A stretch of DNA of 23,199 nucleotides from Acanthamoeba castellanii str. Neff (taxonomy: Eukaryota > Discosea > Longamoebia > Acanthamoebidae), in contig NW_004457680.1 in NCBI RefSeq assembly GCF_000313135.1, positions 1-23,199 of the forward strand. Reading direction: 5' to 3'. How positions within the stretch are numbered: the stretch's first letter is position 1; the number at the start of each line of letters is the position of its first letter. The position numbers were made by a program, and so were the translations under genes. Under the pieces are notes generated by a model that saw only the letters and a program-made list of their open reading frames with translations, searched no databases and was not told where the DNA came from. Below are positions 9,788 through 20,069 of the stretch, piece by piece.

Positions 9788-10194
9788 ATGTCTCCACGCC
9801 ACCTACCCATCGCTCTTCTCCTGGCCCTCTGCGCTATGCTCGCCGTCGCCAGGCCCAGTCCGGTCCGGACTACAGCTGCGAGTACCGCTACCTACTGTTC
9901 TCGTCGACCTCATGCGAGGGCGAGATCCTGGACTGCAGTCAAGTCTCCCATGCGGGCAACGCCCTCGATGTGTGCAATTACCTGTATTTGGACGACAACA
10001 CCTACTACTCCCACACCAACTGCACGACCAAGCAGCTCCAGATCTACACCACCTCGGACTGCAGCGGTTCCCCGATCACCTCCGTCACCAACGGAAACTG
10101 CAATAACATCAACGGCCTCTCCCTCCGCCTTTCGTTCGACAGCACCTGCGGCTCGGCTGCCGCCCTTCAGAGCTGGGTTTCCGTCCTGGTCTAA
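9788..10194 (+). CDS. Small secreted cysteine-rich protein, with a frame break after the signal peptide
   Basis: ATG 9788 opens a textbook signal peptide (MSPRHLPIALLLALCAMLAVA, 21 residues). That frame then turns into Arg/Thr/Pro-rich nonsense lacking most cysteines. Directly behind the predicted cleavage site, another frame reads AQSGPDYSCEYRYLLF, then CEGEILDCSQ, DVCNYLYLDDNTYYSHTNC, DCSGSPITSV, NNINGLSLRLSF, STCGSAAALQSW and stops at 10192-10194. It has eight cysteines, as expected for four disulfides. Joining them needs a -1 (or +2) shift between about 9845 and 9860. A one-base assembly error is likeliest. GT..AG pairs of 8, 14 and 38 nt fit the phase but are too short or remove a cysteine. 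An AATAAA follows the stop by 29 bases and a TATA-like box precedes the ATG. The mature protein is about 113 aa, of unknown function, predicted extracellular. Confidence 0.6.
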
Positions 10195-10542
10195 GCCCAT
10201 TACCACATTAACCAAAGCAGCCAATAAAACGCAACATGGAATTTGTTCTCACCAACAGGAGCGCTTTTGACCGAAAACGTGTGGTCTTTGACCGAGAAAG
10301 AGCGACAGCGCCACATACATATTACGGTCAACCAAGGAATCCCTCAGATACCAGAGTAACTGGACCACAAAGAAGAACAGATAAATAGAAGAAAACCAAG
10401 GATGAAGAAATCACTCTCTTCTTATCTCTAAAAGTCTCCACTACACTCTTTCCTCTTCAATAGGTTATCAGCCCTAAGCTGTGGCTACAGAGAAGCATTC
10501 ACTTTTGTCCATCACACTGTTACTGACTGAAACAAGAAGAGC
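10195..10542. other. Convergent intergenic region
   Basis: This is the 3' flank of the secreted-protein gene (+) and of the RasGEF gene (-). It holds the AATAAA at 10223 and two direct copies of TTTGACCGA (10266 and 10287, 21 bases apart), plus an inverted CGGTCAA at 10325. The rest is A-rich with no open frame of coding character. Confidence 0.55.
10223..10228 (+). terminator. AATAAA polyadenylation signal
   Basis: Canonical AATAAA 29 bases after the stop of the small secreted-protein gene, on the same strand. Confidence 0.55.
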
Positions 10543-13500
10543 CTAGGCGATGGCGGACCGATCGGCGCCGCGGGGCTCGCGCTTGAGTGACAGGTTGTAG
10601 AGCTCGTCGTCGCTCTTGGTGGGCAGGTTGACGAACAGGGCGGATATGCGGGGCACCTCGAGCAGGTTGTAGGCCTGCTGCTGGTACTGCTGCAGCTCGC
10701 GGATGGCGCTCGCCACCAGCTCCCGCTTCGAGAAGTTGATCAGATCGCCCAGGTTGTCTGCAGTACATGCAGTGGCGACATGGTCAGGCCATGCCTGAAC
10801 AAGGAAAAGAAAAGAAATTGAGAAAACGAGCGTACCAGGGTTGCCCTCCTCAATGAAGATGAGATCCTGGAGGTAGACGCCGATGTAGGGCAGGCAGGGC
10901 GGCTTGGCCTCGTGGATGGCCGTCCGGTAGGCGCGCCACGAGAAGTCGCACGACATGACGCCCTCCAGCATGTCTCGCAGCTGTCATGCACGACCCGTCT
11001 CGCGGTCAGTCGCAATTAAGAAAAAGAGAGAAAGGCGAAAGAAAGACGACAGGGAAAGAACGAATGAGGGGCGCTCACCTCGATGGTCTTTTTGGGCAGG
11101 TCCTTCATGGTCCACTTGAGCCGAATGACCGACGACGTGTTCCACCCGGCAATGAACGCCATCAGGCTGCTGAAGTTGTTCAACGCATACAAGCACTGTG
11201 CGCACAGAGCGAAAGATACAAACAATGACGTTCAGTTCCCAAACGATCAATGGGGCGGGGGGGGGGACAGCGACTCACCTTGGCGATGTTGACGATCTTG
11301 GTCATCATGCGGACGCGGTTCCGGAGCAGCTCGACCTTGACGATCATGGACGACACCCAGCCGGAGACCACGTTGAAGCGCCCCACGAACGCCAGCACGT
11401 TGGGCGACAGGTGCTGCAGCTTGGGATTGTTCCACGCCTGCTGCAGCAGCTCCTTGTGCTGTCGGTGCCACGTAGCCATAGATATAGGAGTTAAAAAACA
11501 ACATGGCGGAGGTGATAGGAGCTTAAAAAGAGGGGTGGAGGCCAACCTTGATCTGGGCAAACATGGAGTATTCGATGAGGGTGATCTGTCGGGCGATCTC
11601 CTCGTCGTCGATGTCGAAGAAGTTGAGGTTGGGCGAGTACAGATTGCGTGGAACCTTCGGGGTGGGCGGCGCCTGCGCGAATATTCGCTCCAGCTTCTTC
11701 GGATCGGCCGACGTCTACAGTACGGGTCACACCCAGTCCGTCAGTTCGTGTTATTCGTCGTTCGTTTGAAAGAACGAAGAATGAAAGCGAAAGCGGAAGC
11801 GATGGGTGAGGTGCCTTCTTGATGAGGGTCTTGGCGAGCTTCTTGGCCAGCGGGGAGTGGCCATCGGCGGGCAGGGAGAGCTGGATGAACTTGTTGAGCT
11901 TGGTCACCAGGAAGGCGTCGAAGTCGTCGAAGCACGTGTCGAGCCACTGGTTGAGGATGTTGACCACTCGGAACTGGATCGGGAACACCACCTTCTCCCG
12001 CCACTCGGCCTCGCTCATCCCCGGTTCGCACGTCGACGTCGGCACATGATACCTTTTTTTCGAAACCACACACACACACACACACGACACATGACACATA
12101 CGACACACACGACACACCGCGACACACGACACACACGACACACACACATGAGGCACGGACGCGGGAAAATGAGAAGAACGAATTGGGCGGTGTACCGTTC
12201 GAGCAGCTTGTTGAGGAGCACGACGGGAGTGGTGAAGGACTGGTAGGTGATGAGAAAGGCCTGCATGAACTTGGGGTCGTAGTCCTCGGAGCTGGTGGTG
12301 GCCGTCATCCGCATCACCAGCTTGTTGAGCGTGGCGGCGGAGACCTTGCCCGTCTTGGGGTCGAGCACGAGGTTGTCGGGCGAGTCGGCGGGCTCCTTCC
12401 ATATGTTGGTGCCCAGGCCGGCCCGCTCGGCCGCAGCGATCCAGCCCTCGTCGACCTCGCTCGCCGCATTGTTGTCGTCGCGCTGCAGGTCCTCCTTCTC
12501 CGCCAGCTCCAGGAACTGCTGCAGTTCCTCGGAAGCCTTCAGCCCCTGCTTTTGGACCGCGTCGCGTCGGCCGATTTCAACCTGCGCTCCAGTAGTTGGG
12601 GATCGAGGGTGAGTCGATGAATGTTCGCAGGGGGGAGAGAGGGTGGCGGCGTCGGTGGTACCGCTGATCGCTTGGGCTCTCCCTTACGGCCGACGGCGGG
12701 GCTCTGGATCCCGCCGATGGAGGCGGAGGACGACATCACGCGCACGAGCTTGTTCACGAGCACCAGCGACGCGTCCCCTCCCAAGAAGCCGTTCTCCCGC
12801 AACGACTTGGCCAGGTCCATCCTTCGCTCTGTCACAGATCTTAGATTACGTACCGCGCGCGCACACACAGACACACACACACACGACACACACGACACAC
12901 ACGTACTTGTGGCTCTGGCGAACACGCAGAGTGTGGCCAGGTTGCGTTGGTTGAATTTGAAGAGGACGTGCATGTTCTTCTTCTGGCTGAAGGCCATGAG
13001 GATGTCCTTGAGGGGCTGCGAGTAGTCGACGCAGTGGACCAGCGTGTTGCCGTCGACCAGCTCGAACGTGCAGGGCTCCTTGTGAACCCGCAGCGACAGC
13101 TTGAGCGTCGACTTTTCGGCCTAGCCCAAAAGTGAGTCAGCAGAAACCATTGCAGTTGCAGTGTGTGTGTGTGTGTGTGTGTGCGTGTGCGTGTTGTTTG
13201 TGCGTGTACGATGCAACGCGCGTGAAACAGTACCAGGCCGAGGTAGCAGGACATAGGGCAGCCGGCCATGAGCCACAGCCCGTGCGGCTGATCGGGCGAG
13301 GAGTGCCACAGGGACAGGTTTTGTGATTTGGTGTAGGCTGCCAGGCCGCGCGAAGGTCAGCAGATCGGCGGTGATGATGATGATTTGTGATGTGCGTTGC
13401 GTTGAGTTGCGTACCCTTGATGTGTGCCGGCTTGTTTAGAATACAGTGGAGAAGGAGCTCGCCGACGGGACACCGGGGTTCGACGTCCACGCTGAGGCAC

Positions 13501-14014
13501 TGCCCGTTCTTATAGCTCACCCGAATCCGGATTGGTCGGATTTGAAATTCGATCACGCTCTGCGCCACGCGTGCATCGCATTAGAAATTAGCACACAGTT
13601 CGTGGTCGCACACGACACACACGACACACGGGAGGTGGTACTCGGTGAGTGAGGTCGTAGGAGGCGAGGGTGCGGAGAGGCGAGAGCCAGGTGGCGGTGT
13701 TGCCGCCGAAGTGAGGGCGGGTGAGGGTAGCCGAGAGCGAGGCCGTGCCGGCAGGCGAGGCCATGTTGACGAACGAACCGCCCGCGCCGCCGGCGAAGAG
13801 GCCGAAGCGCCGGCCGAGCGCTGAGTCGTCGCCGGTCTCGAGCGCGAGCCATTGCTGCTCCCACCACCGGGCCTGCTCCTCGACCCGCTGATACTGTTCC
13901 GCGCCCGACACTTCGAGCGAAGGACGGGGCTTGTTGAGTCCGGCCACCGCGCCGCTGCCAGTGGCACCAGCCTGTTTCGATAAAAATGAGCACAGGAACA
14001 CACAACACACACAC

Positions 14015-14075
<61 letters not shown>

Positions 14076-14256
14076 TACAGTTGCGCGTACGAGGGGCTCC
14101 GGGGCTTCTTTGGCATGCTCGTGCCGAAGGTGTTGAAATGCGAAGGAGAGGGCCTCCTCGACCAGGGTCGACGCCGAGTAGGCAAAGGTGAACGTCTTGC
14201 GTTCGGGGAGCCGTCGTGCCTCCAAGTTCACCACCTCATGCCGATCCGGTCTGCGA

Positions 14257-14328
<72 letters not shown>

Positions 14329-17300
14329 TAAGTCGAAGTACAAGCAAACACGGGCCAAGAGCGAGCGCTCCACAGTAACGAACGCACATGTTGACTCGGA
14401 TGATGACGGTGTTGGGCAGGGCGGATTCCCGACCAGCCACACCTCCGATCGGCTTCAACACCAGCACGTCCTAGCCGAGCAGGTGGGTGCGCGCACACGA
14501 CACACGCTACTCAGTAAAAGAATGTTGGCATTCTGGGTGATGGGAGAGATCGGCGCGCACCTCGTCTTCGACGCCGTAGCTGGCGACGAGGGCCAACGGA
14601 TCGAGCAGCCAGACGCCGCCCTCCTCGTCCTTGGCCTCCATGTAGAGACCCCGCGCACCCGCACCCGCTTCGCTCTCCTCGCCCTCACTGGCCGCACCCA
14701 CAAAATTGCGCCAGCCGCTGTACAGCGACGGATCGCTCCCCAGCTGGGCCACGTCCTGCATGATCGTGCGCGTGTGTGTCGTGTGAGAGATTGATGCGTG
14801 TATCGATGACTCCAAGAGCACACGCACCTCCATGAGGTTGTCAACGGTCGAGCTCAGTGGGTGGAACGGAACGCGCCAACCATCGCCTGCTACGGAGGAG
14901 CCGCTTGGGTCATCGTCGCCCGCGCGCGTGGCCAGGCGCACGCGAATGTGTTGCGTGGCGGCCTTCCCTCGGCCGCGCGAAGCAGTGAGCCGCGCCGCCG
15001 AATCTGTCGACGCACCGGCCTTCACTTCCCTTCGCGGTCCGTACTCGATCACCGACCTAGCCAGCACGTATTCGCCCCAGAACGCGCTCAGCTTGTGCGT
15101 GTTGCGTGTTGCGTGTTGCGTGTTGCGTGTTGCGTGTTGCGTGTTGCGTGTTGCGTGTTGCGTGTCGTGTTTAGTTCGTACCCGGAATGGAGAGGGTACG
15201 ACAAAGCGGCCAAACCGTCCTGGAGCTGCGTGCGCTGTCCGTTGTAGGGATCGCACAGATACAAGAACCAGCCCTGGGTCTGCGCGAAGATCCGGGTGGT
15301 CAGAAGAGGGAAATGGTGGGGAGAGACTAAGGTCTCGGCGACTGGGGCTAGACTGTTACCTGGGAGGCCGGAAGGGCAAGACCGAGGTCCAGTCGCTGCT
15401 TAACTTCCAGGACCAGATCGTCGGGTCCGATGTTGGCAGTCACCTGCACGCCCACGGTCGGTACCGCCACGCGACAGCTCACACCGCCAGCCCCTGAATG
15501 TGCGACGGCCATGCAGCCGCTAAGTACAGCTCATGGGGAAGAGCGAAAAGCGAAGAAAGAAAGAAAAGAGATCGGTACTCGAGTAAAAGAAAGAATCGAT
15601 GGCCTGGGCGGCCGCCGCTGCTTCCTCGCGCGGTCGAAACTGGAGCGAATCCTAGCAATGTGGTTGGGATCAGAGATATGAGTACCGCCCCCATTCCCCT
15701 GGGAGGAGGAGGAGAAGAAGACGACGACGACGATGATGAAGAAGAGCAATACCTCGAGTGAGAGGCCCAGCGGGAGGATGAGCGAAGATGGCTCGAGGAG
15801 CGTGGCCTGGTCCTTCTCCAGCGCATCTGCCCGCAGCAGAAAGAGCCCGTAGCCCTCCAGCGACACCTCTGCCCGCTCCTGCACCCAACACCAGCGACAC
15901 TGAGTCCTCTTCCGCGGTTTGTGTGCGCCGTGCGTGTGCGGTCGTGCGTGTGTTGTTCAGTACCCCTGCATTGTCGCGTAGAAAATGAATGATGGCGGCG
16001 GTGAGGTCCTCCACGGTGGTGCTGAAGTCGATCTGAAACTGTCGCACGAAGTGAGATCGCGCCGTCGCCGCCGCGCTTTCGCCGTGGACCTGCTGCTGGT
16101 CCTCGCCGGCGGCGACTCGGCGCGCCTCCTCGCGTTGGAACAGGGCCGCGAGTACGGGGAACACGTCGGGCGCCTCGGCAAACGAGACGTTGACGTGATT
16201 CTCCGGCTCCTGCACCACCTTGTGCGGATTGATCCGCAGGTGCAGCGTATCCTATGCCGCCACAATAGATAGTTCACAGTTTTCGTGTGGGTGCTGACGT
16301 CAGCAATCGTCGAGTGTTGAGAGGGAGAGAATAGAGTACGGTGGGCGCCAGGTCGTATTGGGAGAGGGTGTCGTCGCCGTCGAGCCAGAAGCCGTCTTCG
16401 GATTCGGCGTCGGGTGCAGTCGGGAGGCTGCCGTGGCTCCGGCTGGTCGGGAGGGCCATGGTACTGCTCGTCCGCGCATAGGTCGACCCCAAGCGGCCCA
16501 GGGTCACGTTGCCCGAGCTGCCCGACAGCGCCGCTGTCGCAGAACTGGGCGATGAGCCGCTGGTGGCCGTCGCCGTCGCTGCTGTCGTCGGCGTCGGCCC
16601 GGCGCCACTGTTGAAGAGTTGGATCTTCTCCTTCACGGTCGATGAGCTGGAGCCCAGACCCGTGACGACCCCGCTGCTCGACGACATGAGGCCGGACGAG
16701 GCATCGGCCCGGTGGCCACCACCCTCACCGCCTGCAATGGTGTCACCGCTGCCAAACGACGACGAGTCAGACGGGTCTCTGCGCCGTCGACGGCGCAGGC
16801 TCTGAGCTGTGGTCTCCTGGAGCGAATACTCCTCGGGGTTCTCCTCGGCACCCAAATACTTGCCCACCAATACTTCACCGCTTCCTACATATAGCGGAAA
16901 CCAATCGGATTAGAGACTTATCCACGACACGATCGCACTCACGCACACGCACACGCACACGCACACGCACACGCACACGCACACGCACACGATACATGTG
17001 CAGCGAAGAGGTACCTTGACTGTGGTATCGTAATAGTATTTGAGGGTGAACTTGGCGGCGACGCCCGCCTGTGCGGTCTTGGAGTGCGGCTGAACCTTGA
17101 TGATGTGAGGTCGCTTCTTCCACTGCAGCAGATAGCGATCAGGCTGCATCGAGTGCAGTCCATACGCCGCGATCTGCTTCTCCCTGGTCATATTTTAGCG
17201 TGTGCGTGTGCGTGTGCGTGCGTGCGTGTGCGTGTGCGGTGGTGCGCATGTTAGCAACAGCGCGGGCCAACTGCGCTGCTGGGCCATTGCAGGGCTGCTT

Positions 17301-18809
17301 GCCTGTCGATCCAGAAGCTGTCCGACATGCTGGGCGACAGCGGAGACGAGGAGAGCGGAGCCCCGAGGCCCTTCCCTGCTCCTGCGGAGCCTCTGACCAC
17401 GCAGTAGAGGTCGAAATCGAACAGTTCCTGCACCCTGGGGCCGACAGAACGAGGAATAGAGCGGAGGTGGCGTGAGCCGCGGCAGCAAGTGGTGGTGGAC
17501 GGCAGGGTGGATGGCTATGCGGTGGTACCGCTTGTTGTGATCTTCGGTGGTGCCCTCCACGATCACCTCGGCCAGGTCACCGCCGAGCGCGGTGGGATCG
17601 ACCAGGATGGATCGCTTGGTGCGGTCCTCCATCGTCACCACCAGCGGCGGTGGCTTCTTCTTCAACTCGACCACTTGGTCCTACGCACTCGAGCTTCGTC
17701 AGCGACACGACACGACCAACGACACGACACGACACGACTAAACGACACGACACGACACGACACGACACGACACGGCACGGCACGGCACGGCACGGCACGG
17801 CACGACACGGCACGACACACAAGATTCGTACAGGGCGTATGGTGTAGGAGGAGAGGAGCTGCTGACTGTCGAGCCAGCGCGCGGGCGGCGTGTAGGGCGC
17901 AGCAGCTGACGCGAGCGAGGCGTCGGTCAGCGGCGAGGTGGAGAGGTAGACGGACGACGACGCCGACGACGAAGCGTATGTGGAGGCGAACGGGTTGCCG
18001 AAGGAGGGGTCGACGGCGAGCGCCAGGCCGTACAGGCCAGGGTCGTCGGCCAGCGGGTTGCGCATGAAGAGCTGCTCGAGCGCGCCCTGCACGGTGGTGT
18101 CGACCGGGAACACCACCATCCGCACCATGCGCCGCTCCGGCACGCTCACCCGCACCATCAGCTCCTTTCGCTCCTTCTCCTGCTTCTCCTTTTCTCTTTC
18201 TCTGTCCCTCTTCTCCTTCGACTTCTTGTCCTTCTTGCCTGATGATGAGGAGGTGGGCACGAGGTCGGATGATGAGGATGGGCTGGCGGGTGGCGAGAAC
18301 GGACCCGGCCGCGCCTTCTTCTTGTCCTTCTTGCTCGGCTTCTTCTCCCTCCTGCTGTTCTTCTTCACCTTGATGGATGATCCATTGGATGGAGCCCCCT
18401 CTTCATCTGTCGCCGCGATGGAGAGAGAATCGAGGGTGAGGGGCTCGATCGATTTTGAAGACGAGGAGGCGTCTTCGCCCCCTTCGCCCCTCGCCTCGAC
18501 CTCGGTAGCGTTTCCTTTCGTTTCCTTTTCTTCTTCTGCTTCCTCTTCGCGATCAGATTTGTTTTGGGCTTCGCCTTCATTCTTCTGGCTCGTGAGATCT
18601 TCATCAATGGAATTGTTAGATCCCGATGAGCTCGTGGCGAGGGCAGAGCTCCTGGAGGGCGTGCGTATGGCGTAGCCCCCCGCCTCGGCAGCCGCCTCGA
18701 TGTCCGCCCAGGCGATGGGACGTTGACGGTAGGACGATATGCTGCGATTGGCTCTGTGCGGGCTCGCCGCATCCGCCGATATCGCCGGCGTCCACTGTCG
18801 CTGCTCCAT
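10543..18809 (-). CDS. Giant Ras guanine-nucleotide exchange factor with tandem ubiquitin-like units
   Basis: About 1890 aa in 25 exons (5' to 3'): 18809-17832, 17680-17529, 17434-17303, 17183-17015, 16884-16340, 16251-15964, 15878-15753, 15443-15360, 15279-15182, 15086-14828, 14755-14561, 14470-14388, 14250-14079, 13971-13642, 13559-13415, 13337-13234, 13120-12907, 12828-12662, 12581-12196, 12052-11815, 11714-11547, 11458-11279, 11195-11079, 10980-10836, 10757-10543. ATG 18809 starts a charged, Ser/Lys-rich leader. From about residue 210 to 1370 come 8-9 beta-grasp-like units, several ending in a signature such as RWLDSQQLLSSYTI, FWLDGDDTLSQYDL or TWLSPLRTLASYDL followed by a hydrophobic strand. 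NPEEYSLQE strongly recalls talin heads. RasGEF-N is at about 1475-1605 (LITYQSFTTP); CDC25 at about 1640-1870 (LTLIEY, LAFVGRFNVVSGWV, PYIGVYLQDLIFIEEGNPD, INFSKR). It should activate a Ras/Rap GTPase at membrane or cytoskeleton. Junction 16884/17015 is out of phase; 15444-15752 is uncertain. Confidence 0.82.
12067..12148. repeat. CA / CGACACA simple repeat in a RasGEF intron
   Basis: A run of CA followed by repeated ACGACACAC, entirely inside the intron at 12053-12195. Confidence 0.85.
12860..12902. repeat. CA / CGACACA simple repeat in a RasGEF intron
   Basis: CA-rich run with CGACACA units inside the intron at 12829-12906. It fills more than half of that intron. Confidence 0.85.
13161..13183. 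repeat. (GT)n microsatellite in a RasGEF intron
   Basis: About 11 GT units on the + strand inside the intron at 13121-13233. In the transcript this reads CA, the opposite sense to most other intronic runs of the gene. Confidence 0.85.
14016..14073. repeat. (AC)29 microsatellite in a RasGEF intron
   Basis: Pure 58-base AC run in the intron running down from 13972. In the transcript it is a UG run starting within a few bases of the 5' splice site. Confidence 0.95.
14264..14324. repeat. (CA)30 microsatellite in a RasGEF intron
   Basis: Pure 61-base CA run in the intron at 14251-14387. In the transcript it is UG-rich and ends close to the 3' splice site. Confidence 0.95.
15096..15165. repeat. 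Ten perfect tandem copies of the heptamer TGCGTGT
   Basis: Positions 15096-15165 are ten uninterrupted copies of a 7-base unit. They occupy most of the 95-base intron 15087-15181 of the RasGEF gene. The unit length is not a multiple of three, and the array is confined to the intron. Confidence 0.95.
16941..16991. repeat. Tandem ACGCAC hexamer repeat in a RasGEF intron
   Basis: About 8.5 perfect copies of ACGCAC inside the intron at 16885-17014. Confidence 0.95.
17199..17240. repeat. TGCG/TG simple repeat in a RasGEF intron
   Basis: GTGTGC and GTGC units inside the GC-AG intron at 17184-17302, close to its acceptor. Confidence 0.85.
17703..17818. repeat. CGACA pentamer array passing into CGGCA
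   Basis: CGACA pentamers, partly interrupted, change abruptly to about seven CGGCA copies near 17773 and back near 17803. The array is inside the intron at 17681-17831. The block change suggests spread of one A-to-G variant by unequal exchange or slippage. Confidence 0.9.
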
Positions 18810-19029
18810 TCCCCTCTCCAACTCTCTCTAAGTCTCTCCCTCTCTTCCAAGCTCGCCCCACTTCTCAAGCTCTGCTCCAGCTAATGGTGGTCACACCGCG
18901 CGCCCCCACCTTCGTTCTTGATTATGTGTCGACACAAAATGAAATTGAGCAAAAGGTCTGGGTTGCAACAGCAGTTGTTCTGCTTATCGATGGTGATGAA
19001 AGACCTGACCATGTGAAGGTGTGTGGTGG
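18810..19029. other. Spacer between RasGEF start and NAA30 stop
   Basis: 220 bases that must hold both the RasGEF promoter and the NAA30 3' end (both - strand). CT-rich on the + strand at 18810-18860. No clear TATA box, AATAAA or open frame is seen. Confidence 0.5.
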
Positions 19030-20069
19030 CTACTCAGAGGGCTGGACAGGATCCTTCAAGAAGAAGATCTTCAGTCTGTTTTTATGTGAGTGTGGAGTTG
19101 AAAGGATGGAGGGTTGGGTCAGTTCGGTGCACACGAGAGAAAGAAAATGAATTAGGCGATTCGGACGCGAGTGGTACCTGAAGGCGTCGACGCCGTTGAG
19201 GTAGTACCGGCAGAGTCGCTTGTCCTTGATGAAGCCGAGCCTCTCGTAGAGGGCGAGCGAGCCCTTGTTCGTGACCTCGGTTTCCAGCACGACCTCGTCG
19301 CAGCCGTCCTCCTTCATTGTGTTGATGGCTCTCGTCACCAGTTGCGAACCTGGTCGGCGAATCGATCACGCGCTCGATCAGCGCTTCGAACTTGGCGAGA
19401 ACAACTGAGACGAAGGAAGAAGGGAGTGTGCACCGATGCCCTTCTTTCGGTAGCCGTCCTCCACGGCAAGCATGGCAATGTACCCTCGGTAGCTTCCCCT
19501 GTGGTTGTCCAACTTGCACACGATGCTGCCCACCATTCGGTTGGAGCTGGCGTCGAATGCCTGCCGCACACGATATCAGTGCCAGACCAACGAGGACACG
19601 AGCAGCGCGCGCGCACGAGCATCGATGTGCAGACAGGCCTGGGTACCAGGACGCAGAGTCGCGGCCAGTTGTTGATAAAGTAGCGGTAGGTGTAGATGGA
19701 GTAGGGTTCAGAGAGGTCCTTGGCAAAGAGCTCCATGATAGCCTGCATCTGGGACTCGTCTTGGTACGTGTCGTAACGAATACCGTTCACTTCTGCAGGC
19801 GGAGCATTACTGGGTGAAGATCGCTCTCTGTGATTAAAAAGTACACACGTTACCATTTTGCAAATCTTCGATGTCAGCTAGAGAATGGTGGCAATTCCGA
19901 GTGAGCGGGGGCTTTGAGAGGGCTGGTACGATTGCTTCGCATTTTGGCCTTCCGGAGTGGAATTGGCAGCACCTTTCTTCTTTCTTCGCCGCGCCTTCTT
20001 TACCTTCTCGCCCTCAAGCGCAACTGCTGCCGACTCTGCGAGCTGCTTCTCTTGCTCTTGCGCTTCCAT
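19030..20069 (-). CDS. NAA30: N-alpha-acetyltransferase 30, catalytic subunit of NatC
   Basis: Acetylates N-termini that begin with Met followed by a bulky hydrophobic residue, as catalytic subunit of the ribosome-associated NatC complex. Exons in transcript order: 20069-19930, 19827-19647, 19560-19434, 19349-19178 and 19075-19030, giving 221 aa; all phases agree. Residues 1-55 are a charged leader with a lysine/arginine cluster (KKARRRKKK). The GNAT domain follows: [49 protein letters not shown] (acetyl-CoA loop RKKGIG about 145-150), [39 protein letters not shown]. These strings are nearly identical to animal and yeast NAA30/MAK3. The short last exon ([15 protein letters not shown]) extends a few residues past the usual end. 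Divergent from the acinus-like gene across 275 bases. Confidence 0.93.

Noticed and set aside
13581..14498. Open frames made of (VC)n or (TH)n repeats
   Set aside because: They are translations of intronic CA/GT microsatellites. Only the flanking parts belong to real RasGEF exons.
15096..15165. Possible CRISPR-like array
   Set aside because: Units are 7 bases, contiguous and without spacers; it is a simple tandem repeat in an intron of a eukaryotic gene.
16633..16878. Alternative phase-0 reading of the RasGEF exon after the junction at 17015
   Set aside because: It fits the splice phase but gives Arg/Pro-rich nonsense and loses the clear talin-like NPEEYSLQE segment.
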